Origin: CAZAFL01 sp964484465
GTDB taxonomy: Bacteria; Bacteroidota; Ignavibacteria; UBA10030; SZUA-254
DNA length: 64,000 nt
Reading direction: 5' to 3'
Assembly: GCA_964484465.1 (NCBI GenBank)
Contig: CAZAFL010000014.1
Span: 1 to 64,000, forward strand
This document shows, piece by piece, positions 26,523 through 34,427 of the stretch. Below the pieces are notes generated by a model. It had not been told where the DNA came from and searched no databases. It worked only from the letters and a program-made list of their open reading frames with translations. Position 1 is the stretch's first letter. Each line of letters opens with the position of its first letter. The translations under genes were made by a program, and so were the position numbers.

Positions 26523-27842
26523 TCATGCGTTATTCTGCAAAGATTGTTCGCCACGGTCAAGATAGAGAGCTCTATTGTACGCATTGTACCCTAGCAGCTC
26601 ACCGTACCGCCCCCAGCCGACCATCGTCTGGAAGAGCCTCTCGGGGTCCTCATTGGGAAGAAGGATTGCCACTTGCTCGAGAATGATTTCCTCGTCGAGG
26701 GTGACGTCGTCGGTCTTCAGCAGCATGCCCGTAATAATCTCAAACAATCGAAGTGAAAGCGTTTGTTGCTTGAACAGCAGCTTGCGTCCGTTGATGTCAC
26801 TTGCCAAAAACTTTCTTCCTGTCTCTGTAAATACAACATTCTGCTTCGGCGTATCGACAAAATCCAGGAGCTCCGCCGCTTTTACCACAGCGATTGTCGA
26901 ACCGAAATCCTTCCCGACACGCGACGCAAGGTCGAAGAGATCGACGGTCCCATTGTTTTCATCGAGAATTTCAAGCAAACCGATAATCTCGCTTGGTGTA
27001 ACATACGGCAGTGATTCGATTCGCCGTGGAGCTGTTGAAGAAATTGCGGGAAGCGCTTCATCCGGTATGATGGCATTTGTAATGATATCGTGGATCCTGT
27101 CAATCATCGAAAGGAATGCAGGGGATCGCGGGTCACGCGGATGCGGCAGGTCGTTTGGAATAATTATTCTGATGGTCCCGGGATTCGCACTCAATACGAC
27201 GATGCGATTCGCGAGGAACACGGCTTCGCGAATATCGTGCGTAACAAACAGCACGCTCTTAATCTCTACTTTATGGTCAAGCCACAGGTTAAGAACTTCT
27301 GCACGAAGGTTTTCCGCCGTAAGGACATCCAAGGCACTGAACGGCTCGTCCATGCAGAGAAGCTCAGGCTGGACAACAATCGCGCGCGCGATACCGACCC
27401 GCTGTTTCATCCCCCCCGAGAGCTCCTTCGGATATGCCTCTTCGAATCCCTCAAGACCCACCATATCTACCGCATGCCGGACACGGGAAGATGTTTCCTC
27501 CGGCGGGAGATGCAAATACTCTAACCCGAGAGCAATATTTTCATAAACGGTAAGCCACGGGTATAATGCAAAACTTTGAAAGACAATCGATGCGCGCGGA
27601 TGGAACCCTCTCAACGGCTGACCGTAAGCGAGAACTTCGCCGGATGAGGGCGAAATAAGACCTGTAAGAACTCTCATGAGGGTCGATTTACCGCTTCCGG
27701 AAGGGCCGAGGAGCGCTACAATTTCTCCTGCATTAATCGCGAGCGAGATGTTCTCAAGTACGTTGATTTCCGCGCCCGTGGGAAGATTAAATTGTTTGTT
27801 CACATTGCGCAATTCCGCAATGGGTATATTATTCGTCGTCAT
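26523..27842 (-). CDS. NitT/TauT-type ABC transporter ATP-binding protein with C-terminal AAA-associated domain
   Basis: 439-residue cytoplasmic ATPase. The nucleotide-binding domain (1-250) has Walker A GPSGSGKST (46-54), the signature LSGGMKQR, Walker B LLCMDEPFSALD and the switch His in VTHDIREA, in the style of nitrate/sulfonate/taurine importers. The C-terminal 150 residues match the AAA-associated domain (PF09821-type, e.g. LPYVTPSEIIGLLEIL and RLFQTMVGWGRYGELLGY), which may sense or regulate. Its start overlaps the permease stop by 4 bases (ATGA), so translation is coupled. No substrate-binding protein gene lies nearby. Confidence 0.92.
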   Translation of the reverse strand: MTTNNIPIAELRNVNKQFNLPTGAEINVLENISLAINAGEIVALLGPSGSGKSTLMRVLTGLISPSSGEVLAYGQPLRGFHPRASIVFQSFALYPWLTVYENIALGLEYLHLPPEETSSRVRHAVDMVGLEGFEEAYPKELSGGMKQRVGIARAIVVQPELLCMDEPFSALDVLTAENLRAEVLNLWLDHKVEIKSVLFVTHDIREAVFLANRIVVLSANPGTIRIIIPNDLPHPRDPRSPAFLSMIDRIHDIITNAIIPDEALPAISSTAPRRIESLPYVTPSEIIGLLEILDENNGTVDLFDLASRVGKDFGSTIAVVKAAELLDFVDTPKQNVVFTETGRKFLASDINGRKLLFKQQTLSLRLFEIITGMLLKTDDVTLDEEIILEQVAILLPNEDPERLFQTMVGWGRYGELLGYNAYNRALYLDRGEQSLQNNA

Positions 27843-29566
27843 TTATTGAGACTGCATCGTTCTTCTGCTTTTCGATAAAGAGTTCGCCAAAAAAATTTGT
27901 TGATGAGAACAACCGAACCCGCCATTGACAGAACACTTGCTGTCAGCACCCCGTAATTACCACTATCGGTTGCAGTCGTGATCGTCGAGCCAAGGCCGGT
28001 TGCAACCAACAGCCTGTCGCCGAAGTGTACATATTCTGCGACAATGCTTGCGTTCCATGCTCCTCCTGCTGCAGTAACCCATCCTGTAACTAAACTTGGA
28101 AAGATTCCCGGTAAAATCAGCCTTGTCCAGACCTGCCTGCGTGTGAGTCTTGCAACATGGGCAGCTTCACGAAGATCATTTGGAATTGCCATTGCGCCCG
28201 CGATAACGTTAAATAGAATATACCACTGAGTTCCGAGCAGCATGAGTACAACAGCTCCCAGCTCAATACTAATACCGAGAGCTGAAAGCCCGAAGATTAC
28301 CAGTGGAAACAACATCGGTGCAGGAAACGATGCTACGACCTGGACAATAGGTTGAAAAAATTGAGACAGCCTGGGATTCATGCCGATGATAACGCCAAAA
28401 GGAACCATGATAACCGTACCCAGTGCCACCGCAAGCAATACCCTGCCGAATGTAAACAACAAATGAAGAAATATGGTAAGCCATGATTGGAGGGAAACCC
28501 CTGCCAACAGATGGATAAGCTTATACCCTCCCATGGATATCACTGTCAGGAACAATGCCGCAAAGACCCACGACATCAGTTTGCGGACTTGCTCGTTGGA
28601 AACCACCTCCTTTTTTTCCAGAGCAACTACTCCTCCCGAAAGCCGCAGGGAAAACGCAGAAAAAAGTGGCGCAAAAAGCTTCTCACGGCTAAATTGTACG
28701 ATATGAGACGATCGCAATAAATTCAGGACAAAGGAATGCTCTGTTTCAGCCGATTCCGTTTCTTCAAATTTATATTTTTGTGACCAGGCAACAATCGGTC
28801 TCCAAAAAACCTGGTCGACAAGAATAATCATCAATGTCATCGCAATAATAGCATACACCATGGCAGGCAAATCCCCCTGCTGAATCGCTACACTCATGTA
28901 CGATCCGATACCGGGGAGACGAAAGTCCTTGTTCCCAAGCACGAACGCTTCATTAATGGTGAGAAAGAACCACCCACCAGCCATCGACATCATACTATTC
29001 CACACAAGACCAATTGCAGAATACGGCATTTCCAGTTTAATAAAACGCTGCCACCAATGAAGCTTGTACACCTGTCCTGCTTCCCTGAGGTCTGTGGGAA
29101 TCGAGCGTAATGAATTATAAAAACTAAAGGTCATATTCCACACCTGACCCGTAAAAATCATAATCACTGCCGCAAGTTCAAGTCCGATGTTAGAACCCGG
29201 AAAAAGAGCCACAAGCGCCAACACCAAACCGGGAAGAAACCCCAACACGGGAATGCTTTGAAGTATATCGAGGAGCGGCAGCATGATCTTTTCTGCCTTC
29301 TTGTTATACGCGGCCGTGTAACCATAGATTAACGTAAAGCAGAGAGACAATCCATACGCAGCAAACCCGCGAACGAGAGAAAAAAAAGTGTACTTCGGGA
29401 GCATCCAGGGTGAGAGACTTATTTCAACTGTCGGACGTAGCACGCCCTGCCATTCTTTACCCACTGCAAGAAGCCCGTAGAACAGTATTCCGAGTGAGAG
29501 GAAAACTATTGCGTCAATCCAGCTTACAGACCTCCGGAGACGAACATATGTTCGTATAAATGACAT
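27839..29566 (-). CDS. ABC importer permease with two fused permease domains
   Basis: 575 residues with about 12 membrane segments. It contains two BPD_transp_1-type permease modules in one chain: the first cytoplasmic coupling loop is LREAGQVYKLHWWQRFI (about residue 158) and the second is LREAAHVARLTRRQVWTRL (about 475). NitT/TauT permeases normally have one module of about 250 residues and form homodimers; here both halves are fused and can be specialised. The gene follows rsmA by 6 bases and overlaps the ATPase gene. Substrate unknown. The missing binding protein must be encoded elsewhere or be unnecessary. Confidence 0.9.
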   Translation of the reverse strand: MSFIRTYVRLRRSVSWIDAIVFLSLGILFYGLLAVGKEWQGVLRPTVEISLSPWMLPKYTFFSLVRGFAAYGLSLCFTLIYGYTAAYNKKAEKIMLPLLDILQSIPVLGFLPGLVLALVALFPGSNIGLELAAVIMIFTGQVWNMTFSFYNSLRSIPTDLREAGQVYKLHWWQRFIKLEMPYSAIGLVWNSMMSMAGGWFFLTINEAFVLGNKDFRLPGIGSYMSVAIQQGDLPAMVYAIIAMTLMIILVDQVFWRPIVAWSQKYKFEETESAETEHSFVLNLLRSSHIVQFSREKLFAPLFSAFSLRLSGGVVALEKKEVVSNEQVRKLMSWVFAALFLTVISMGGYKLIHLLAGVSLQSWLTIFLHLLFTFGRVLLAVALGTVIMVPFGVIIGMNPRLSQFFQPIVQVVASFPAPMLFPLVIFGLSALGISIELGAVVLMLLGTQWYILFNVIAGAMAIPNDLREAAHVARLTRRQVWTRLILPGIFPSLVTGWVTAAGGAWNASIVAEYVHFGDRLLVATGLGSTITTATDSGNYGVLTASVLSMAGSVVLINKFFWRTLYRKAEERCSLNK

Positions 29567-29572
29567 TGTAGT

Positions 29573-30421
29573 TCAGCTTGCCTTGGGTCGCCTCATCACA
29601 TTATTATTTGAAAGGATCCCGTCGATTTCTCCTGCAAGATGGACAAACTCTTTGACTGTAAGTTGTTCCGGCCTCTTGCTCATTGAAAATGCAAGTCTGC
29701 TGAGGATCAAATCTACTGTTGTTTCATCATACGGTAGATATGCAAGACTGTTCCGAAGTGTTTTCCGTCGTTTGCCGAAAGCAGTCTTCACGACATTCGC
29801 GAATGTTTCTTCATTGAAATCGAATGCAAGTTTTTCTTTCATTTCCATCCTGAGCACTGCAGAAATCACCTTCGGTTGGGGGTAAAAACAGTTCGGTGAT
29901 ACAGTAAACAGTATTCTTGGTGTCCCGTACAACTGCGAAAAAACAGAAAGGATCCCGTACAATTTCGTTCCCGGCTTGGCGACGATCCTTTGGGCAACTT
30001 CCCGCTGTACCATGATAGTCAGGTCGTGGACAAACGACCGTTCTCGAAATATTTTAAACAGAATCGAACTTGTCAGGTGATATGGAATATTTCCTACGAT
30101 ACGAAGTTTGTGCCGATACTTTCGCCGCCATCCCGCCAGGTCCGCTTCCAGAAAATCCTGATGAACAATATCTGCAGACGAAGCAAAATTTTTCTCCAGT
30201 TCAGGTATCACCCGCCCGTCAACTTCTACCGCAATCACATGTTTTGCCCGATCCACTAGGTGTTTTGTCAGTGCACCCTTCCCGGGCCCAATCTCAACAA
30301 TAAGATCTTCTTTCGAAAGTTGTAACTCGCGGATGATATTTCTGGCAATATTCTGATCGGTAAGGAAATTTTGTCCCAGCGACTGCTTCGGTTTTATACG
30401 CAGGGACGCAATGTGATCCAT
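29573..30421 (-). CDS. rsmA: 16S rRNA (A1518/A1519-N6)-dimethyltransferase
   Basis: 282-residue enzyme that dimethylates two adjacent adenosines in the 3' hairpin of 16S rRNA; loss gives kasugamycin resistance. The sequence shows QSLGQNFLTDQNIARN, the SAM-binding VEIGPGKGALT (42-52) and the catalytic NIPYHLTS (111-118). A C-terminal helical domain (about 200-282) has the usual KTAFGKRRKTLRNSL stretch. The start lies 3 bases after the stop of the AsmA-type gene, so the two are co-transcribed. Confidence 0.97.
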   Translation of the reverse strand: MDHIASLRIKPKQSLGQNFLTDQNIARNIIRELQLSKEDLIVEIGPGKGALTKHLVDRAKHVIAVEVDGRVIPELEKNFASSADIVHQDFLEADLAGWRRKYRHKLRIVGNIPYHLTSSILFKIFRERSFVHDLTIMVQREVAQRIVAKPGTKLYGILSVFSQLYGTPRILFTVSPNCFYPQPKVISAVLRMEMKEKLAFDFNEETFANVVKTAFGKRRKTLRNSLAYLPYDETTVDLILSRLAFSMSKRPEQLTVKEFVHLAGEIDGILSNNNVMRRPKAS

Positions 30422-30424
30422 TGT

Positions 30425-32938
30425 TTATGGTTTTTTGAACAGTTTTTTCAACGCATCCTCTGCTTTTTTCTTCCCTTCATCAAGAAGCTGTTGTTTCTTT
30501 TGTCCAACAGCTTGCTTAGCCACTTCCTCCTGGGCTTTGGTGTTAAGCTTAACCGCAGGGTCGGAGGCCATGCCCGAAACAGAAAAATTAAGGCTATACC
30601 TCCCGTCCTTATCCTTAAAAAATTGCAGAAGCTCCGCCGCCACCCCTCCGAGTTTCAGCTGGCTTGACACCGAAGGTGGAAGTTTGACATTCAAATTGTA
30701 GTCCATTGAGCCATCGAGTCCCTGTGAACCGTTTGCAAGGAAATCTGTTGTACCTGAGCTGACCTTAAGATCCTTGATATTCAATCTTCCGTTGGAAATT
30801 GAGAAGGCGTTGGTCCAATTCTTAAAGTTCACGTCACGCAAGTCCACAAGGCTGGTAGCATCTGCGAGTTTTTGAGTCAACGGATAGCCGCTTAATTTTC
30901 CGCTGGAAATATTCACGACACCGTTACCGAGAAGTGATTGCGGGTTCAATCCAAGACTGTCGTTTAAATCTCCTTTGATAGTTGTAGTTGTGGAAAATTT
31001 ACCGAAAAGATATTTGCCGATCGAGCTGAAGCTTGATAACATCTCATTCGATTCGACGTTTTTTATATCCAGGTTAAGGTCAAACGGGCTTTTTTTCGGG
31101 TCACGAAGGTCGAGTGTCCCTTTGCTCTGAATCATCCCGTCAAATGCATTAACGCTAAGATTTTTCAGGTTGACAACGCCATCAGAAAGGTTGACAACTC
31201 CTTTTGCATCAGTGAATGTAAATTTCTCTGTCTGTAATTTACTCACATTGATATTTGCATCGATATCTATTCCCGGGACTATTGCTCCGGTTGCTGTCGA
31301 TGAAGCTTTTTTCTTCGGTCCGGTTTCCTTCGTTGCGGGCTTTTCCGACATAAGGTCTACCGTCCGCAGTTGCCTGGATGTCAACGTTACAGTAGCATTC
31401 GGTTTTCCGGAGGTTTTCGCCGCATCACTCATTACTAACCCGAGGTAATTTTTCAGAGTAAACGAAAGAATCATATCCGACTCACCGATATCCATCGCAA
31501 GTTGTTTCGACTCAATTGCTTGGTTGTTGAACTTCACTGTGCCGTTGAGATTCTTCAGTGGTTTTGATGAACCCGCAGTCTTTATAACGACATTCTGAAA
31601 ATTGACCGTTCCAGCCGCTTTCAGTGTTTGAGGAGATTTTGGTTTCCCATCGACTGAAATATCTGCGCTCATCGTTCCGGCGAGCTCAGTGCCCTGTTCA
31701 AGCGGGTAGAAATCCTTCACTTCGTTGAGATTCATTTTGCCTGCAAATATCGCAGTCAGGTGAGGGTCGCCAAAATCGGCAACGTGCAGTTTACCGTTCA
31801 GTACGTTGTTTCCGATTGTCGCAGTGAGCTTCTCAATTCCGAAGTTGCCTCCGCTCGTGGCGCCGACATGAGCGGGCGGTTTTTCAAACGAACCCGAAAG
31901 GTTGATATTCGAGATCGATTTCGGAAGCGAGGCGTATTGCATGTTTCCGTTTGTTAAAGTAAACGTCCCTTCTATCCCGGGGCTCATCGTCTCGCTCGAA
32001 GGCCCTCTGACGGTCATTGAAAAGACAACATCCCCTGAACTCGAAAGCCCTTGCGCCTTTTTCAGCATCTCCGGAGGAATGATGGAAAGCAATTGTGTCA
32101 TTTGAGCACCGGGAGAATTCACAACAAGATTCATCGCCAGCTCTGGTTCGGTGAAGTGGGAAATTGTCCCTGAAACACTCAGCGGCAAATCCCGGATTTT
32201 TACGGAACATGCATCGAATGAAAGCACGTCGCTGTCGGTATGGTAGGAAAGTCTTGCATCTGCGGTCACCGGCTGGCCGGCAAGATACCACATTTTCTGA
32301 GAGCCATAACTGAACGACTCAATCGACGACGTACCGTTGACAAAAATTGTGTTTTCTCCGGGACGTGCTTCAACATTTGCAGTTTGATGAATACCTTTAA
32401 TGAGCATGTGCATATCAAATTTCTCATCGACCTGCTCAATCTCGCCGTCATTAATTTCAAGATTGGAAAGAAGCAGGGCGCCGGTGTTATTTTTTGATAC
32501 CGTTACTTTCGTTTTGAGTTTCGCGCCCGGCGATTCGGTGGAGTAATTTTTTCTCCCATCCTTCGTCGTCTCAAGGTAGACAACCGGATGATTGACAATA
32601 ACATAATCGATTTCCAGCTTGGACAAAAGCAGTTTGAGAACTTTCACCTTCAGTTTCAGATTATCGAGGGAAATAAACTGCTCCTGGTCAAAGGAAGAGC
32701 CAGTGGGATTGGAGATTTTCAAATTATCGATCTCGACAGCGAGGGTCGGAAACAGGGAAAGCGAAATATCACCGATGGAAACAGTCCGATGCGTTGTCTC
32801 CTCTATCTCCGGAATAATAAGTCCTTTGAGGCGCTCGCTTGTAAAATAAAGTTTTGCTCCAACCGCTGCGCAGACAATAAGCACCGCGGGGATGCCAAGG
32901 ATGATAAGCCAGGTTCTTGCTTTTTTGCTGAGAGCCAT
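30425..32938 (-). CDS. AsmA-family protein
   Basis: 837 residues. An N-terminal membrane anchor (about 7-29) is followed by a long periplasmic beta-rich body; the AsmA-type start VSIGDISLSLFPTLAVEIDNLKI and the C-terminal AsmA_2-like GNGVVNISSGKLSGYPL and LKVSSGTTDFLANGS are visible. AsmA proteins are thought to bridge inner and outer membrane and help move phospholipids. The last 50 residues form a lysine/alanine/glutamine-rich helix. It is the first gene of the long minus-strand run, so its promoter must lie in 32939-33250. Confidence 0.88.
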   Translation of the reverse strand: MALSKKARTWLIILGIPAVLIVCAAVGAKLYFTSERLKGLIIPEIEETTHRTVSIGDISLSLFPTLAVEIDNLKISNPTGSSFDQEQFISLDNLKLKVKVLKLLLSKLEIDYVIVNHPVVYLETTKDGRKNYSTESPGAKLKTKVTVSKNNTGALLLSNLEINDGEIEQVDEKFDMHMLIKGIHQTANVEARPGENTIFVNGTSSIESFSYGSQKMWYLAGQPVTADARLSYHTDSDVLSFDACSVKIRDLPLSVSGTISHFTEPELAMNLVVNSPGAQMTQLLSIIPPEMLKKAQGLSSSGDVVFSMTVRGPSSETMSPGIEGTFTLTNGNMQYASLPKSISNINLSGSFEKPPAHVGATSGGNFGIEKLTATIGNNVLNGKLHVADFGDPHLTAIFAGKMNLNEVKDFYPLEQGTELAGTMSADISVDGKPKSPQTLKAAGTVNFQNVVIKTAGSSKPLKNLNGTVKFNNQAIESKQLAMDIGESDMILSFTLKNYLGLVMSDAAKTSGKPNATVTLTSRQLRTVDLMSEKPATKETGPKKKASSTATGAIVPGIDIDANINVSKLQTEKFTFTDAKGVVNLSDGVVNLKNLSVNAFDGMIQSKGTLDLRDPKKSPFDLNLDIKNVESNEMLSSFSSIGKYLFGKFSTTTTIKGDLNDSLGLNPQSLLGNGVVNISSGKLSGYPLTQKLADATSLVDLRDVNFKNWTNAFSISNGRLNIKDLKVSSGTTDFLANGSQGLDGSMDYNLNVKLPPSVSSQLKLGGVAAELLQFFKDKDGRYSLNFSVSGMASDPAVKLNTKAQEEVAKQAVGQKKQQLLDEGKKKAEDALKKLFKKP

Positions 32939-33376
32939 GAGAAATTCCTGTAGTTACAAACATGCAACCAGGCCACTATGTTTCGGCTTGAAAAAGATAG
33001 CAAAATCAGCGAAGAATATCAACGGGGTATGAGTCCCAAATTTGACCTCCCGAAGGCTTTCTTGGCGCCAGCCCGATTAGATTTCAGAGGGTATACTCCT
33101 TTCCCATTTCTCTGTATTCTAATGACAATTATTTTCAAACATCACCACATTGATTCTATCTTCAAGTTCTCATTAATCATTTGAGATTTTTTGGAATGCA
33201 GGAGCATATTGTTGAAAAATTCATAATCTGACAAAGCAAGCTGCTTTTTCATTGAATTTCAGTAAAAAATCCACCCGTGGCATTGTTATCTTATTGACAA
33301 TATGCTCCCGTTTCATTATATTCGATGCACGTAAATTTCGACGTTATCTTACACTGTTTGAAAGGAGTTTTTCATC
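32939..33376. other. Intergenic region between asmA-like and BMC genes
   Basis: 438 bases without a gene. The right end holds the BMC promoter (33294-33322) and ribosome site. Near 33233-33247 there is AAAGCA-AGC-TGCTTT followed by T, a weak hairpin whose role is not clear. The left 250 bases are not conserved-looking, with several short open frames that lack ribosome sites. The minus-strand asmA-like gene must be transcribed from here, but I see no promoter that stands out. Confidence 0.5.
33294..33322 (+). promoter_or_regulatory. Strong sigma-70 promoter for the first BMC gene
   Basis: Perfect TTGACA (33294-33299), a 17-base spacer and TATATT (33317-33322). The start would be near 33329. 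The ribosome site AAAGGAG (33361-33367) is 9 bases from the ATG at 33377. This is the best promoter in the window, which suggests high expression of the first shell gene. Confidence 0.75.
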
Positions 33377-33673
33377 ATGTCGGATATTTCACTCGATGCA
33401 TTAGGAATGGTCGAGACAAAGGGACTCGTCGGCTCCATTGAAGCTGCTGATGCAATGGTAAAGGCGGCAAAAGTGACGCTGATCGGCAAGGAGGTCATTG
33501 GCGGCGGCTACGTCACAGTGATGGTACGCGGCGATGTCGGCGCAGTCAAGGCGGCAACCGATGCCGGTGCGGCGGCGGCTCAGCGCGTCGGGGAACTGGT
33601 GTCCGTGCATGTCATTCCGCGTCCTCATGCTGACGTCGAAATGATTCTTCCAAAACGCTCTCAAGGAAAGTAA
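33377..33673 (+). CDS. BMC-H microcompartment shell protein
   Basis: 98 residues, a single bacterial-microcompartment domain of the PduA/EutM/CcmK type. Such proteins form hexamers that tile the facets of a protein shell. The motifs ALGMVETKGLVGSIEAADAM, KAATDAGAAAAQRVGELVS and VHVIPRPH are almost canonical. The pore loop (about 40-45) reads VIGGGY, glycine-rich as in open pores. No enzyme cargo gene adjoins it. It has its own promoter and strong ribosome site and is followed by a terminator (33686-33730), so most transcripts would stop before the second BMC gene. The metabolic type of the compartment cannot be told from this locus. Confidence 0.97.
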   Translation: MSDISLDALGMVETKGLVGSIEAADAMVKAAKVTLIGKEVIGGGYVTVMVRGDVGAVKAATDAGAAAAQRVGELVSVHVIPRPHADVEMILPKRSQGK

Positions 33674-33685
33674 CAGCCTCGTTCT

Positions 33686-33730
33686 GTCCCGTTCCGCTTG
33701 TCGTGAGTGGAACGGGACCAATTTTATTTA
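33686..33730 (+). terminator. Rho-independent terminator between the two BMC genes
   Basis: 10-bp perfect stem GTCCCGTTCC (33686-33695) / GGAACGGGAC (33709-33718), extendable by three pairs with one G-U, followed by CAATTTTATTTA. It sits 13 bases after the first BMC stop and 36 bases before the second start. It would make the second gene weakly transcribed unless it has its own promoter. Confidence 0.75.
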
Positions 33731-33766
33731 TGCTGTACATCTTAGCATCAGGGTAACAAACATTTC

Positions 33767-34372
33767 ATGCTTGACTACGCGTTGGGGTTAATAGAAACAA
33801 GGGGCCTGGTAGGCGCCATCGAAGCCGCGGACGCCGCCACGAAGGCTGCCGATGTCGAGCTTATCAGTAAAGAACGTGCCGACGCCGGACTGATGACCAT
33901 AAAGTTGAAAGGCGATGTTGCCGCAATTCGCGCCGCCGTCGATGCCGGTTCAGCTGCTGCACAGCGTGTAGGAGAATTAGTCTCAGCGCATGTTATTCCC
34001 CGGCCTGATGACGAAACTGAAGTCCTTATTTATCCACCACCATGGCAAACGAAAGAAAAGCAGCTTCCCGCTGAACCTCGTTCGCAGGCTGACAGACCGA
34101 AGCGGGGCAGGCCACGTAAAACAGCCGTTGCCGATACTGCTATTACAACGGAGGATCCTGTTGAAACATCTTCTCCCTCAGTTGAGTCGACACAAATGGT
34201 GTTCAGTGAAGACGAAGCAACATACCGCCAGCAGCTCCGTGATATGACAGTCCATGAACTAAGGAGATATGCACGTAGTGTCGGCGGGTTGTCAATTTTT
34301 GGAAGAGAAATTTCACGTGCCAACAGAGACCAGCTCATAGAAGAGCTTGTGAAAGCGAGATTCCCTAAATAA
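33767..34372 (+). CDS. BMC shell protein fused to AT-hook-like motif and Rho-N/SAP-like domain
   Basis: 201 residues. Residues 1-88 are a BMC-H domain (LGLIETRGLVGAIEAADAA, VDAGSAAAQRVGELVSAHVIP). Its pore loop (about 36-42, ERADAGL) differs from the glycine-rich loop of its partner. A flexible linker follows (about 92-150, acidic and Pro/Ser/Thr-rich) with PKRGRPRK at 111-118, matching the AT-hook core GRP with flanking basics. Residues 154-199 (LRDMTVHELRRYARSVGG, then RDQLIEELVKA) fit a Rho-N/SAP-type helical fold. EutK also carries a predicted nucleic-acid-binding tail on a BMC domain, but of a different fold. The ATG has only a weak GGG 13 bases upstream. Most likely a low-copy shell protein that binds DNA, RNA or a cargo anchor. 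Confidence 0.9.
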   Translation: MLDYALGLIETRGLVGAIEAADAATKAADVELISKERADAGLMTIKLKGDVAAIRAAVDAGSAAAQRVGELVSAHVIPRPDDETEVLIYPPPWQTKEKQLPAEPRSQADRPKRGRPRKTAVADTAITTEDPVETSSPSVESTQMVFSEDEATYRQQLRDMTVHELRRYARSVGGLSIFGREISRANRDQLIEELVKARFPK

Positions 34373-34390
34373 GAATTAACCGGCTCGTTA

Positions 34391-34427
34391 AACTCCATCC
34401 ATCATTCTCTGGATGGAGTTTTTTTGT
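34391..34427 (+). terminator. Rho-independent terminator after the BMC-fusion gene
   Basis: Perfect 10-bp stem AACTCCATCC (34391-34400) / GGATGGAGTT (34411-34420), 10-base loop, then TTTTTTG. It ends the BMC unit. The same 3' arm contains GGAG, five bases before an in-frame TTG for the next gene, so hairpin formation could hide that ribosome site. Confidence 0.85.

Noticed and set aside
26575..27546. 323-codon plus-strand open frame
   Set aside because: Opposite the ABC ATPase, Ser/Arg-rich shadow without any domain.
33290..34400. BMC genes acting with fbp, etfAB or pdxJ as a metabolic compartment
   Set aside because: Those genes are housekeeping, partly on other strands, and none has a visible encapsulation peptide; proximity alone is not support.
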